From: Micromonospora rifamycinica
Lineage (GTDB): Bacteria > Actinomycetota > Actinomycetes > Mycobacteriales > Micromonosporaceae
Assembly: GCF_900090265.1 (NCBI RefSeq)
Contig: NZ_LT607752.1
Location: 434,001 to 498,000, forward strand
Direction: 5' to 3'
DNA length: 64,000 nucleotides
In this document: positions 43,434 through 52,003 of the stretch, one piece after another
Numbering within the stretch: the first letter of the stretch is position 1
How the letters are laid out: each line of letters begins with the position of its first letter
Position numbers and translations under genes: made by a program
Notes under the pieces: model-generated
Database searches by the model: none
What the model saw: the letters and a program-made list of their open reading frames with translations, nothing else
What the model was told of the DNA's origin: nothing

Positions 43434-44213
43434 TCAGGCCGGCGGCCGGTGGCCCAGCTCGGCGGCGGTACGGCCGCCCTGGGCACGCAACCAGTGGACC
43501 AACTCGACGGCACCACGCCGGACGGCCGCGTCCAGCGCCGTGCGGTGCTCCCACGGTGGCACCCAGTCGAGCCGCGCGCCCCGCTCCCACAGATGGGCGG
43601 CGCAGGACTGCCGACCGCCGTGACACGCTCCCCAGAACGCCGCGTCGACCTCGCCCGACGACGGCCGGGTGACACCGGTGAACGCCTGCTCCACCCGGTC
43701 GAGCAGGCCGAGCGTGGCCGCGTCGGTGAGGGTGGTGCGGGCACCCCGGACGACGAGCCGGTATCCGGCCCGCCACTGGGCGAAGGCCCGCGCGTCGGCG
43801 AGCGGCGTGCCCCCGCCGATCACGCCCCCGGGCGCCTCGATGTCGGCACCGGCATCCAGGAGCGCGTCGATGACGTCCACGTCGTCGCAGCTGGCCGCCC
43901 AGTGCAGCGGGGTTTCGCGGTGCGGGCCGGCGAACCGGGCGTCGACGTCGGCACCGGCGGCGACCAGGACGGCCACGGTGGCGGCGCCGTGCGGAAACCG
44001 GCCCGGCCAGTCGGTGACCACGTGCAGCAGCGTGCGGGACCTGACCCCGGGGACGTCCGGGCCGGCCGGCCGGTCGACGAGGCGCGCGGTGGCCAGCCCC
44101 GGGTGCGCGGTGAGCAGCCGCCGCAGCGTGGTGAGGTCACCGCCGCGGATCGCCCCGGACACCGCGACCGCCAGCGGGTCGTCGACCGGTAGCAGCAGGG
44201 ATCCACCCGTCAC
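43434..44213 (-). CDS. Ankyrin-repeat protein
   Basis: A 259 aa cytoplasmic protein with about five degenerate ankyrin repeats: GGDLTTLRRLLTAHPGLA, ATVAVLVAAGADVDAR, TPLHWAASCDDVDVIDALLDAGADIEAP, a variant around GLLDRVEQAF and a last one at RTALDAAVRRGAVELVHWLRAQGG (parts). Ankyrin repeats mediate protein contacts; no enzyme domain is present. The partner is unknown, and neither flanking gene suggests one. It ends opposite the DHFR-like gene across 120 bp with no gene. Confidence 0.88.
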   Translation of the reverse strand: MTGGSLLLPVDDPLAVAVSGAIRGGDLTTLRRLLTAHPGLATARLVDRPAGPDVPGVRSRTLLHVVTDWPGRFPHGAATVAVLVAAGADVDARFAGPHRETPLHWAASCDDVDVIDALLDAGADIEAPGGVIGGGTPLADARAFAQWRAGYRLVVRGARTTLTDAATLGLLDRVEQAFTGVTRPSSGEVDAAFWGACHGGRQSCAAHLWERGARLDWVPPWEHRTALDAAVRRGAVELVHWLRAQGGRTAAELGHRPPA

Positions 44214-44258
44214 CCGGGCGACCCTACCCGGCGGCGTCCGGAGGCACCGGCCCGGCGG

Positions 44259-44879
44259 TCAGCCGATGGCCGGTGCGCCGGCTGCGGATCCGACCGGCGG
44301 GGCGGTGAACTGGAGCTGCCACCGGGAGCCGTAGCGGCTGAGCCGCACCACCGCCAGCGGGGCGACGTCGAGCCGGAACAGGGCGGCCGTCGGGAGCTGC
44401 AACACGTGCCCGACCGCCACCCGGACCACCATCGGATGGGTCACCGCCACCACCCGGCCGCCCCCGCCGAGCCCGCCGTCGAGCCAGGCCCCGACCCGCT
44501 CGCGCAGCGCGACGAGGGACTCCCCGCCGTGCGGTGCGGCCTCCGGTGTCTCCCACCATCGCCGCAGCGCGTCCGGCTCCCGGGCACCCACGTCCGCCAG
44601 GCTCCGCCCCGACCAGCCGCCGTACCCGCAGTCGGCCAACGCGGCCTCGACGGTGGGGTGCAGACCGAGAGCGTACGCGGTCTGCACCGCCGCCAGCGCC
44701 GGGCTGGTCAGGCAGCGTTCCCCGGTGCCCAGCGGCCCGCCCCGTCCCTGCCCGGCCAGAGCGAGGGCGGCCCGCCGGCCGCCCTCGTCCAGGTCATCGT
44801 CACCCGCGCCGAACACCGCCCGCCGCAGGGCGGCGGTATGGGCGTGGGCGACCAGCCGCAGGCCGGTCGTCGGGGTCAC
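44259..44879 (-). CDS. Divergent histidine phosphatase of the cobalt/B12 operon
   Basis: A 206 aa protein of the histidine phosphatase (phosphoglycerate mutase) fold. The usual first motif RHG is replaced by LVAHAHT: the catalytic His is kept, the neighbouring Arg is lost. Other motifs remain: LTSPALAAVQTA, the acid in HGGESLVALRERV and the second His in VAVTHPMVVR. It overlaps CbtA by 4 bp, so it belongs to the B12-controlled operon; a CobC-like step on a cobalamin precursor phosphate is plausible but unproven, given the lost Arg. Confidence 0.82.
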   Translation of the reverse strand: MTPTTGLRLVAHAHTAALRRAVFGAGDDDLDEGGRRAALALAGQGRGGPLGTGERCLTSPALAAVQTAYALGLHPTVEAALADCGYGGWSGRSLADVGAREPDALRRWWETPEAAPHGGESLVALRERVGAWLDGGLGGGGRVVAVTHPMVVRVAVGHVLQLPTAALFRLDVAPLAVVRLSRYGSRWQLQFTAPPVGSAAGAPAIG

Positions 44880-45673
44880 GGGTGGATCGGTGTTCCCGTG
44901 CCGATCATCGGCTCACCGGGCTGACCGACGGCGGACCGCCCGCCGCCGGCCGTCAGTGCGCTGAACAGCAGGCCGAGCGCCGTCCAGAGCACCACCTGGG
45001 TGCCGAGGGCGGCCAGCCGGAAGTTCCACAGCAGGGTCGCCGGGAAGTCGTCCGGCACCTCCTGGAAAGCAGGCAGCACGACGTAGCCGACGACGGTGAC
45101 CAGCAGGAACCCCCCGGTGGCCGCCCCGAACCGCTGCCACGGCGGCGCGTCGGCGCGGATCGACCGGTAGCCGAGCGACCCGGACCAGACCGCCACCAGG
45201 CCGAGCACCACCAGGGCCAGGTAGGCCGCGGTGCGCTGGTCGATGGTGTCGGGGTTGCCGACCGCCGGCGGATTGGCCGGGTATTTCAGGAACGGCACGA
45301 CCACCGCGCCGAGCAGGGCACCACCGGCGAGCAGCAGCGCCGACCGGCCGTCGTCGGTGCCGGGCCGACGGCGGCGCAGGAGCAGGTACGCGGTCGCCAA
45401 CAGGCCACCCATCGCGGCCCCGAAGAGACCGGTGGCCAGGAACAGGCCGGCGCGCTGGCCGTCCCGGCCGACCAGCTCGTCGGCGTGGTGGTCGTCGGCC
45501 ACCGGACCGGCATGGGTCGCCGCCTCCTCGATGGCGATGGCCGCTTCGATGCGCGGCTCACCGACGAGGTAGCCGAAGGCCCCCGCGAGCAGGCCGGCGA
45601 CGAGACCGGCGAGCAGACCGCGGAGCAGGACGCTGGTGAACGTGGGGGGATGACGGACAGGGGTCAGTGGCAC
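44876..45673 (-). CDS. cbtA: CbtA, cobalt transporter subunit
   Basis: A 265 aa membrane protein with several spans (LLRGLLAGLVAGLLAGAFGYLVGEP, LFLATGLFGAAMGGLLATAYLLL, ALLLAGGALLGAVVVPFLKYPANPP). The motif GEPRIEAAIAIEE and PFLKYPANPPAVG are typical of CbtA. The GTG at 45673 (VPLTPVRHP) overlaps the end of CbtB by 10 bp; the longer frame upstream is a shadow of CbtB and the riboswitch. CbtAB is a predicted B12-regulated cobalt importer, consistent with the riboswitch upstream. Confidence 0.92.
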   Translation of the reverse strand: MPLTPVRHPPTFTSVLLRGLLAGLVAGLLAGAFGYLVGEPRIEAAIAIEEAATHAGPVADDHHADELVGRDGQRAGLFLATGLFGAAMGGLLATAYLLLRRRRPGTDDGRSALLLAGGALLGAVVVPFLKYPANPPAVGNPDTIDQRTAAYLALVVLGLVAVWSGSLGYRSIRADAPPWQRFGAATGGFLLVTVVGYVVLPAFQEVPDDFPATLLWNFRLAALGTQVVLWTALGLLFSALTAGGGRSAVGQPGEPMIGTGTPIHP

Positions 45674-45867
45674 GGGACACCGAGCAGGTGCCGGCCGTCG
45701 TGCATGAGCTCGTGCAGGTACATGCCGCTGCGCGAGACCGCGCCCTGGTCGAACGCGACCAGGTAGGTGAGCAGCAGGAGTACGGCGACGACGGCCAGGG
45801 CCGCCCCCCACACGCGGGCCGACCCGACGGGGTGGACCAACGGCTGGGCGGAAGTGGGACTCGACAT
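45664..45867 (-). CDS. cbtB: CbtB, small cobalt transporter subunit
   Basis: A 67 aa single-span protein (VWGAALAVVAVLLLLTYLVAFDQG) ending in a His-rich tail HELMHDGRHLLGVPCH, the presumed metal-binding end that characterises CbtB. ATG at 45867 with GGAAGG upstream. First gene after the cobalamin riboswitch. Confidence 0.92.
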   Translation of the reverse strand: MSSPTSAQPLVHPVGSARVWGAALAVVAVLLLLTYLVAFDQGAVSRSGMYLHELMHDGRHLLGVPCH

Positions 45868-45889
45868 GGGACACGAACCTTCCCGGGGA

Positions 45890-46022
45890 TGACGCGTCCC
45901 CATCGCAAGGCTGCGGACGACCGAGCGTCCTGGCTCGCGGATCCGTCGACGACGGAACCGCTCACAGTGGCGCGACCGCGCCGGATTCTCACCGGCTTAC
46001 CTCGCGACGCCGCAGATAGTGG
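45890..46022 (-). promoter_or_regulatory. Cobalamin (B12) riboswitch
   Basis: On the minus strand the conserved elements follow in the right order: AAGCCGGTGAGAATCCGGC (within 45980-45999), GCCACTGTGAG (45961-45971) and GCCAGGA (45928-45934), with a closing-helix strand near 46005-46020. The leader ends about 25 bp before the CbtB start. Bound adenosylcobalamin would shut off CbtB-CbtA-phosphatase expression. Ends are approximate. Confidence 0.9.
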
Positions 46023-46043
46023 ATCGACCGTAACGGCGCGACC

Positions 46044-46091
46044 CCCGACCGGTCAATCGTCACCACGTGGAATGTGAGCCGACCGGTCGGG
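46044..46091. repeat. 11-bp inverted repeat between PepSY gene and riboswitch
   Basis: Perfect arms at 46044-46054 and 46081-46091 with a 26-bp spacer. It could terminate the PepSY transcript (66 bp after its stop) or be an operator of the riboswitch promoter. Confidence 0.5.
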
Positions 46092-46156
46092 AACCGGCGA
46101 CGCGGCGGGTCGACCGTCCGCGTCCGGCGGCCCATCCCGGGGCGGCCGGACGCGGG

Positions 46157-47626
46157 TCATCGGCCGGCGGGTGCCGGTGCGGTGGCGGGACGGCGTCGTC
46201 GGGAGACTGCACCCAGGACGGTGTCGACGGCGAGGAAGGCGAGCAGGGTGAGCCCGAACAGGGGCAGCGCCCAGCCGACCGCCGCGGTCACCGGCACGCC
46301 GACGAGCAGGACCCAGCGCGGTAGGCCACGGACGCCGCCCCGGGCCGGTGGGGTGCCGGCGCGAGCGCGCCGGTCGCTGCGGGTGGGTCGACGTTGCCAC
46401 CACATGCGGTAGCCCCAGACGATGACGCAGAGCAGCCCGAGGGCCAGCGCTGCGAGCAGGATCTGGTTGACCGGGCCGAAGAGGACGCCCATGTGGGCCT
46501 GGATGCCGAGGCCGCTGAGCTGGGCCAGCAGCGGCCAGTCGGCGAAGTCGCTGCGGGCGGTGACCGTGGCCGTGGCGGGGTCGACGGCGACCCGGTCCTT
46601 CGCGACGGGCCAGGTGTTGTCGACCTGGGTGACCGTCCAGGCCGAGCCCGGCTCGGGGGCCGGGGCGATCTCGACCGGACCGGCCAGCCCGGCCGTCCGG
46701 GCGGCGGTCAGCACCCGGTCGAAGGCGGCCGACTCGACCACTCCGCCCCCTGTGGACATGCCGTGATGGCCGCCGCCGGTGTCGGTCGGGTTGCCCGGCG
46801 TGGCGGTGAGGGCGGTGGAGAGCTGCGGGGCGCGGGCGTCGAGCGAGTCGAGGCCGGCACCGAAGTTCGCCCCCGCGTACCGGGACCAGGTCAACCCGGT
46901 CGCCGAGAGGAACAGCAGGCCGACGGTGAGCCACACCCCGAGGGTGGCGTGCCAGCCCCGGGTCCGGCGGACGCCCCGGGCGGCGGACAGGTCCGGCACG
47001 AGCAGATGCCGCACGGTGGCCCGGGAGGCGCGGCGGCGACGCCACCACAGCACGACCCCGCCCAGCGCGATGACCCACAACCAGCTCGCGGCCAACTCCG
47101 AGTAGTGCCGGCCCGCCACCCCCAGGTGCAGGTTGCGGTGCAGGTCGTCCAGCCAGGTGGTGGCCGGCGTGGAGCCGAACCAGGTGGTCAACTGGCCCTG
47201 CACCCGGGCCGTGTACGGGTCGACGTACACGGTGTGCTGCTTCTCGCCGTACTCCGGTGCCGAGAACACCACCCGCGTGGTCCGGTCGCCCGTACCGGGC
47301 TGCACCGACGTGACGCTGCCCTCGGGGTGGGCGTTGCGCGCCGCCCCGACCTGGTCGGCCACCGGCAGTGGCCGCTCACCCACCCCGGTGACCGTCAACC
47401 GGTCGCCGTAGAGCACCCCGTCCACCTGCGGAGCCACCGTGTAGGCCAACCCGGTCAACGCGGCGATCAGCAGGAAGGGAGCGACCAGCACCCCCGCGTA
47501 GAAGTGCAGCCGCAGCAGCAGTGCGCCCAACGGTGAACCGCCACGGGTCGGTCGGGTGGGCGGGTCGGCGGGTGGCGCGGGTTCCGGCCTCGGCGGGCCG
47601 GACAACTCGGTGACAGACATACTCAT
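46157..47626 (-). CDS. PepSY-domain iron/copper-associated membrane protein
   Basis: A 489 aa membrane protein with four main spans and two extracytoplasmic PepSY-like regions: LHFYAGVLVAPFLLIAALTGLAYTV, HRNLHLGVAGRHYSELAASWLWVIALGG, GWHATLGVWLTVGLLFLSATGL and a last pair near the C-terminus (parts). A His-rich insert GGGHHGMSTGGG lies in the second outer loop. Proteins of this type (PiuB-like) are linked to siderophore-iron reduction/uptake or copper. ATG at 47626 (a second ATG two codons later). It is separated from the copper operon by a hairpin, so it may have its own promoter in the gene-free gap 47627-47941. Confidence 0.88.
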   Translation of the reverse strand: MSMSVTELSGPPRPEPAPPADPPTRPTRGGSPLGALLLRLHFYAGVLVAPFLLIAALTGLAYTVAPQVDGVLYGDRLTVTGVGERPLPVADQVGAARNAHPEGSVTSVQPGTGDRTTRVVFSAPEYGEKQHTVYVDPYTARVQGQLTTWFGSTPATTWLDDLHRNLHLGVAGRHYSELAASWLWVIALGGVVLWWRRRRASRATVRHLLVPDLSAARGVRRTRGWHATLGVWLTVGLLFLSATGLTWSRYAGANFGAGLDSLDARAPQLSTALTATPGNPTDTGGGHHGMSTGGGVVESAAFDRVLTAARTAGLAGPVEIAPAPEPGSAWTVTQVDNTWPVAKDRVAVDPATATVTARSDFADWPLLAQLSGLGIQAHMGVLFGPVNQILLAALALGLLCVIVWGYRMWWQRRPTRSDRRARAGTPPARGGVRGLPRWVLLVGVPVTAAVGWALPLFGLTLLAFLAVDTVLGAVSRRRRPATAPAPAGR

Positions 47627-47752
47627 CCGATCGGAATAGTCGAAATGAAGCCGTTGGTCGCCCCGTGCCCGCGGGGTGGGTCGGTGTGCGTGGTGCCGGC
47701 GTCGCCCGATGAGATAGTCGGAGCGGCCGCCCCGACGGTTCCCGGGAATGTC

Positions 47753-47776
47753 CCGACCGGCACCGACGCCGGTCGG
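47753..47776 (-). terminator. Hairpin ending the copper operon
   Basis: A perfect 9-bp stem (47753-47761 with 47768-47776) and 6-nt loop, about 165 bp beyond the CopC stop on the minus strand. The surrounding gap 47627-47941 has no other feature. Confidence 0.5.
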
Positions 47777-47941
47777 TGCGGGTGTCCACGCCAGACCGGC
47801 ACCGGTGCCGGAACCCTCGCCGCGCCGGTCAGGTCCCACCGGTCCGGCCGGGTCGGCACCGCCCGGCGGTGGTCGCGGCTGCCGGCGCTCACCGTGGGGC
47901 CGACACCGGAGGGTCCGGTCCCGTCGTCCCGGGGTCGGCCC

Positions 47942-48514
47942 TCAGCGGCGCGGTGACCGGCGTCGCCAGCGGAGCACACCGACGGCCAGGATGAGGACGA
48001 CCGCCGCGCCGCCGGCCACGCCCAGGATGGTGCCCCGGCCTCTCCCGTCCCCGGCCGTCACGGCGGCGACGGCCGGGGAGGCCGGCCCGGTCGTGGGCAC
48101 GGCGGTCGGCGCAGCAGCGCCGGCCGGGTCGGCCACGGTGAACGGGTACGACCCCTGCACCGGGTGCCCGTCGGCGGACACCACCCGGTACGCCACGGTG
48201 TACGTCCCGTTGGGCAGGGTGTCGGTCAGCTGGACGGTGCTCTTCGTCCCGGTGACCACCGGATCGCCGGTGGGGACGCGCCGTTTCGTCCCGTCGGTGA
48301 GCACGATGGTGGTGAAGGCCGGGTCCAGCCGGGCCAGGAACTCGAGCGTGATCTCGGTGGGCGCGCTGGGCAGCATCGCCTCCCGGGCCGGGGAGGCCGA
48401 GGTGAGGCTGTTGTGCGCCCGGGCCGGTGTCGCGGCGACGAGCAGCGCCAGCCCGGCGGCCAGCAGCGCGGCGGCGAGCCGGACGACGGCGGAACGGCGG
48501 GACGGTGTGATCAT
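47942..48514 (-). CDS. copC: CopC-domain copper resistance/acquisition protein
   Basis: A 190 aa exported protein. Signal peptide cleaved at ARA-HNSL, so the mature protein begins with His, the known N-terminal copper ligand of CopC. The beta-barrel domain follows (SASPAREAMLPSAPTEITLEF, ADGHPVQGSYPFTV), then an Ala/Pro linker and a C-terminal membrane anchor (GVAGGAAVVLILAVGVLRWRRR). Last gene of the sigma - anti-sigma - PCu(A)C - DyP - CopC operon. Confidence 0.9.
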   Translation of the reverse strand: MITPSRRSAVVRLAAALLAAGLALLVAATPARAHNSLTSASPAREAMLPSAPTEITLEFLARLDPAFTTIVLTDGTKRRVPTGDPVVTGTKSTVQLTDTLPNGTYTVAYRVVSADGHPVQGSYPFTVADPAGAAAPTAVPTTGPASPAVAAVTAGDGRGRGTILGVAGGAAVVLILAVGVLRWRRRSPRR

Positions 48515-48533
48515 GATGCTCCGTCGGGCCGGC

Positions 48534-49772
48534 TCATCCGAGCACCTGCTGGCCGATCCAGCCGTCCGGCGGGCAGCCGGGCGGGACGGCGAAGACGGCG
48601 GAGCCGATCGGGGTGGTCCACTCGTTGAGCAGGTCCCGCTCGGCCAGCCGGCGTTGGATGGGCAGGAACTGCGCGGTGATGTCGGCCTGGTAGGCGGCGA
48701 AGATCAGTCCACTGTCGGCGTGCCCCTGCGGGGTCGGCACGCCGTCGTAGTTGTAGGGACGGCGCAGGATCTTCTGCCGGTCGTCGGTGACGCGGGCCCG
48801 GGTGAGGTGGGAGAAGTCGGGGATGACGGTGAGACCGTCGTCGCCGGTGGCGGCGAAGTCGGGCTCGTCGTGTTCGGCGGTGCCGGTGAGCGGCGCACCG
48901 GTGTCGAGGCGACGCCCGACGGCCAGCTCGCGGTCGGTCCGGCCGAGCAGGTCCCAGGTCTCCAGGTCCATGCGGATCCGGCGGACCACCAGGGTGGTGC
49001 TGTCCCGGAGCCAGGCCGGCCCGTCGGGAACCCACACGGCGGTGTCCAGCGGAGCCCCGGGGCGGGGGTTGGCGGTGCCGTCGAGCTGGCCGAACAGGTT
49101 GCGCTGGGTGTGGCCGGCGGGTTCGACGCCGGGGCCGCGCCGGAAGCCCTGCTGCACCCAGCGGACGGTGGCGAAGGGCCTGCTGTCCTTGACCAGCACC
49201 CGTTGGGCGTGGGCGACGGTCACCGCGTCGTCGGCGCAGATCTGCAGCAGCAGGTCCCCACCGGACCAGGCCGGCTGGAGCCGGTCGATCCGCAACGACG
49301 GCAGGTCGACCACCGATGCCGGCCGCCGGTCGTCCAGGCCGGCGGCCCGGTACAGGCCGGGGCCGAAACCGAAGGTCACGGTGAGTCGGGCGGGCAGCAG
49401 CCCGAGCTCCGCCTCGGTGTCGGCCAACGCCGGTCGACCCTGGGTGAGGCGGGCGGCGTCGTCGGTGAGCAGCCGCAGCAACCGGCCCAGCGCCGCCCGG
49501 TCGGTCCCCGGTCGCAGGGTGAAGGCGACGAACGCCGCGTGCGCCTGCGGCTCGGTGGCCACCCCCGCCTGCCGGGGCCCGTGGAAGGGCTCCACCAGAC
49601 CGCCGACGGCCGCCACCGGAACCGGCTGCGCCCCGGGTGGCCGGTCGGCGGCCTCCCCGTCACCGACGGTGGCGACCACCGCGCCACCGGCCAGCGCGCC
49701 GCCCGCGGCCAGCGTCCCGCCGGCGAGCAGGCCCCGGCGGCTGACCGTGCGGGTGCTCGGGCTGCCGGTCAC
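48534..49772 (-). CDS. Tat-exported Dyp-type heme peroxidase
   Basis: A 412 aa deferrochelatase/EfeB-like peroxidase. A twin-arginine signal VSRRGLLAGG begins the protein. The DyP signature GQLDGTANP (GxxDG) sits mid-protein; the proximal heme His is probably in PDFSHLTRARV and the distal Arg in KILRRPYNYDG. Length and motifs fit type A DyP proteins. It starts 4 bp inside the PCu(A)C gene, so it is coupled to it. It would act outside the membrane, in iron/heme handling or peroxide defence. Confidence 0.93.
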   Translation of the reverse strand: MTGSPSTRTVSRRGLLAGGTLAAGGALAGGAVVATVGDGEAADRPPGAQPVPVAAVGGLVEPFHGPRQAGVATEPQAHAAFVAFTLRPGTDRAALGRLLRLLTDDAARLTQGRPALADTEAELGLLPARLTVTFGFGPGLYRAAGLDDRRPASVVDLPSLRIDRLQPAWSGGDLLLQICADDAVTVAHAQRVLVKDSRPFATVRWVQQGFRRGPGVEPAGHTQRNLFGQLDGTANPRPGAPLDTAVWVPDGPAWLRDSTTLVVRRIRMDLETWDLLGRTDRELAVGRRLDTGAPLTGTAEHDEPDFAATGDDGLTVIPDFSHLTRARVTDDRQKILRRPYNYDGVPTPQGHADSGLIFAAYQADITAQFLPIQRRLAERDLLNEWTTPIGSAVFAVPPGCPPDGWIGQQVLG

Positions 49773-50371
49773 GACGTCGGACCGGTGGTCGGCTGCCCAC
49801 CCGTGCCCGGCGTCGGTGCACCGTGGCCGGGGGCGTAGCTCTCCTGTGCACCGGTGAACGGCTTGGCCACGGCGACGAACCGCTGGGTCCGGCCGTCACC
49901 GAAGGTGAGGGTCACGGTGAGTTCGTCACCGGCCCGCACCGGCTGGCTCAGGTCCATCAGCATCAGGTGGTCACCACCGGGCTCCAGCACGTGGACGCCC
50001 TTCGCCCGGATCACGATGCCGCCCTGCTTCTGCCGCATGACCATCGCGCCGTCCTTCATGGTCATCTCGTGCAGTTCCATCGGGGACACGGGCGTGGCGG
50101 CCGAGGCCAGCGTCACGTCGGTGTCGCCGTCGTTGACCAGGGTTCCGAAGACCGCCGTCATGCCCCTGTCGGCCGCCTTGACCCACGGATCGCGGATACC
50201 GAGCACCCCCGCCGGGCTCGCCGCCGCCGACGCCGCCGGGCCCGACCGCGCGGTCGCCGACGGGTCGGAGGGGCCGCAGCCGGCGACGCCGACCGCCAGC
50301 ACCGCCGCGCAGGCGGTGGCCAGGACGCCGGGCGCACGTCGGCGCTGCCCCAGGTGACCGGTGGTACGCAT
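49769..50371 (-). CDS. PCu(A)C periplasmic copper chaperone lipoprotein
   Basis: A 200 aa lipoprotein (lipobox VGVAGC). The copper site of the family, H(M)x10Mx21HxM, is visible: MELHEMTMKDGAMVM and then HVLEPGGDHLMLM. The N-terminal linker is Ala/Ser/Pro-rich and the tail Gly/Pro/Thr-rich. PCu(A)C delivers Cu(I), classically to cytochrome c oxidase. ATG at 50371. First structural gene after the anti-sigma factor. Confidence 0.93.
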   Translation of the reverse strand: MRTTGHLGQRRRAPGVLATACAAVLAVGVAGCGPSDPSATARSGPAASAAASPAGVLGIRDPWVKAADRGMTAVFGTLVNDGDTDVTLASAATPVSPMELHEMTMKDGAMVMRQKQGGIVIRAKGVHVLEPGGDHLMLMDLSQPVRAGDELTVTLTFGDGRTQRFVAVAKPFTGAQESYAPGHGAPTPGTGGQPTTGPTS

Positions 50372-50469
50372 GGTTTTCCTCCGTTATGTTGGCTTCTGCC
50401 CCGTTGGTCGGTCAGCGGCCACCGAAAGTTCCCGGCCGTGTCGATCGGATCCCGACGGCCGATCCGTCC

Positions 50470-50520
50470 CGTCGGGTCAGGCCCGTTCGTCGGGTCAGGC
50501 CCGTCCGTCGGGTCAGGCCG
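50470..50520. repeat. Tandem repeat of 18 bp, about 2.8 copies
   Basis: Units CGTCGGGTCAGGCCCGTY at 50470-50487 and 50488-50505, and a partial copy to 50520. The last copy runs into the stop codon of the anti-sigma gene, the rest lies in the 141 bp gap before the PCu(A)C gene. Confidence 0.85.
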
Positions 50521-51358
50521 CCGTCCGGTCGTGGGTGTGTGCCGAACCGGGGTGCGGCGGCAGCAACCGCAGCGCCGGCGTGGGGGTCGGCCCGTCCTCC
50601 CGGGGCAGCCGCCAGGCGGGGCGGTCGGGGCGACCGCGTCCCGCCGGGCCGTCCGGCCGCAGCCGGGGCCGGGAGAGGGCGACCACGATCAGATAGCCGG
50701 CGAGCAGGAAACCGTGGCTGACCAGCCGGGTCGGATCGACCCGTCCGGTCACCAGGTCGTTGGCCGAGAGCAGCACGAGCGCCCCGACGAAGGCGCTCAG
50801 GGTCGGCAGTAACCCGCTGGTGGGGGTGCGCCGGGCCGCCACGAAGAGGAAACCCGCCCCGACGGCGATGTTCCACGCGGCGGACTCGTGCCACAGGTGT
50901 CCCGACGTCAGGGTGTCGAGCGCGCCGTGGGCGTGGCCGCCGGCCGGACCCCGACCGACCTGGACCAGCCCCAGCACCAGTTGCAGGGCGCCGATCAGGG
51001 CCAGGCCGGCGCGCAGGCTGAGCACCAGGCGCTCCCGCCACCGCCGGGGCGCGGGCAGCGTGGCCAGGACGACCCCGGCGAGATCGGGGCCGACGAGCGC
51101 GGGGCGGGACCGGTCGGGTTCGGGGCCGGCGGGCGGGGGAGAGGGCTGGGCGGGGGAGAGGGCGACGAGCCCGGGGCGGGGCTGATCCGGGGCGACGAGC
51201 GTCAGGCGGGACCGCCGGGTCAGCGTCGCGGCCAGCGCGAACCAGTCCCGGCAGCCCGCGCACCGGCCCAGGTGGTCGTCGGCTGCGGTTCGCTCGGCGG
51301 GGGTCTCCTCGCCGTCGAGCTGCGCCGACAGGATCTCACGCCACTGCTCGCACCCCAT
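50513..51358 (-). CDS. Zinc-finger anti-sigma factor with polytopic membrane part
   Basis: A 281 aa protein. The N-terminus has the ZAS/zf-HC2 motif (LSAQLDGEETP ... HLGRCAGC, i.e. Hx3Cx2C near residues 29-36) used to hold an ECF sigma factor. Next come a Pro/Arg linker, then about four to five membrane spans (LRAGLALIGALQLVLGLVQVG, WNIAVGAGFLFVAARR, LSAFVGALVLLSANDLV, GFLLAGYLIVVAL) with HAHGALDT and GHLWHESAAWN between. The outer His residues could sense metal. It follows its sigma factor by 75 bp. Confidence 0.88.
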   Translation of the reverse strand: MGCEQWREILSAQLDGEETPAERTAADDHLGRCAGCRDWFALAATLTRRSRLTLVAPDQPRPGLVALSPAQPSPPPAGPEPDRSRPALVGPDLAGVVLATLPAPRRWRERLVLSLRAGLALIGALQLVLGLVQVGRGPAGGHAHGALDTLTSGHLWHESAAWNIAVGAGFLFVAARRTPTSGLLPTLSAFVGALVLLSANDLVTGRVDPTRLVSHGFLLAGYLIVVALSRPRLRPDGPAGRGRPDRPAWRLPREDGPTPTPALRLLPPHPGSAHTHDRTAA

Positions 51359-51433
51359 GTACCGGTAGTCGGTGCGCGGGCGGTCCTGGTTCCCGTGCCG
51401 GGCCGGCGGGTGTGGTCCGCGTCCCGGTACCGC

Positions 51434-52003
51434 TCAGCCGGCGGCGCTTCCCGGCCTGCGGCGGAGCGACCGGGGATCGCCGTCGACCGCGAGGACGAGA
51501 TCCTCGCGGGCCCGCGCGACCCGGGAGCGGATGGTCCCGACCGGGCAGCCGCAGACCTCGGCCGCCTCGGCGTAGGACAGGCCGAGGACCTGGGTGGCGA
51601 CGAACGCCTCGCGGCGGTCGGCGGGCAGCGCCAGCAGGAGGTCGTTGAGGACCACCTCGCCGTCGAAGCCGCTGTCCCGGGCGTCGGGCCTGTCGTGCCA
51701 CTCGGACAGCGGGACGGTCCGCGGTCGGGAGGTGGCGGCGCGGACGTGGTCGACGGCGGTGCGGCGGGCGATGCCGAGCAGCCAGGTACGGGCCGACGAG
51801 CGGGCGGCGAACGACGGGAGCGACCGCATGGCCCGCAGGTAGGTCTCCTGGGTGAGGTCGTCGGCCTCGGCCGGGCTGATCAGGTGGGCGACGAACCGCC
51901 GTACGTGCTGCTGGGTCGCCCGGATGAACCGGGCCGCGGCCTCCCGGTCACCCCGGCCCGCGGCCAGCGCCCACGCGGTGATCTCCGCGTCGTCGTCGGT
52001 CAC
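51434..52003 (-). CDS. ECF sigma factor of the copper operon (SigC-like)
   Basis: A 189 aa sigma factor. Region 2: FVAHLISPAEADDLTQETYLRAMRSLPSF and ARTWLLGIARRTAVDHVR; region 4: LPADRREAFVATQVLGLSYAEAAEVCGCPVGTIRSRVARAR (parts). GTG start at 52003. It heads an operon of anti-sigma factor, PCu(A)C, DyP and CopC. Mycobacterial SigC has a copper-acquisition role, and sequence and context agree with that group. Confidence 0.93.
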   Translation of the reverse strand: MTDDDAEITAWALAAGRGDREAAARFIRATQQHVRRFVAHLISPAEADDLTQETYLRAMRSLPSFAARSSARTWLLGIARRTAVDHVRAATSRPRTVPLSEWHDRPDARDSGFDGEVVLNDLLLALPADRREAFVATQVLGLSYAEAAEVCGCPVGTIRSRVARAREDLVLAVDGDPRSLRRRPGSAAG

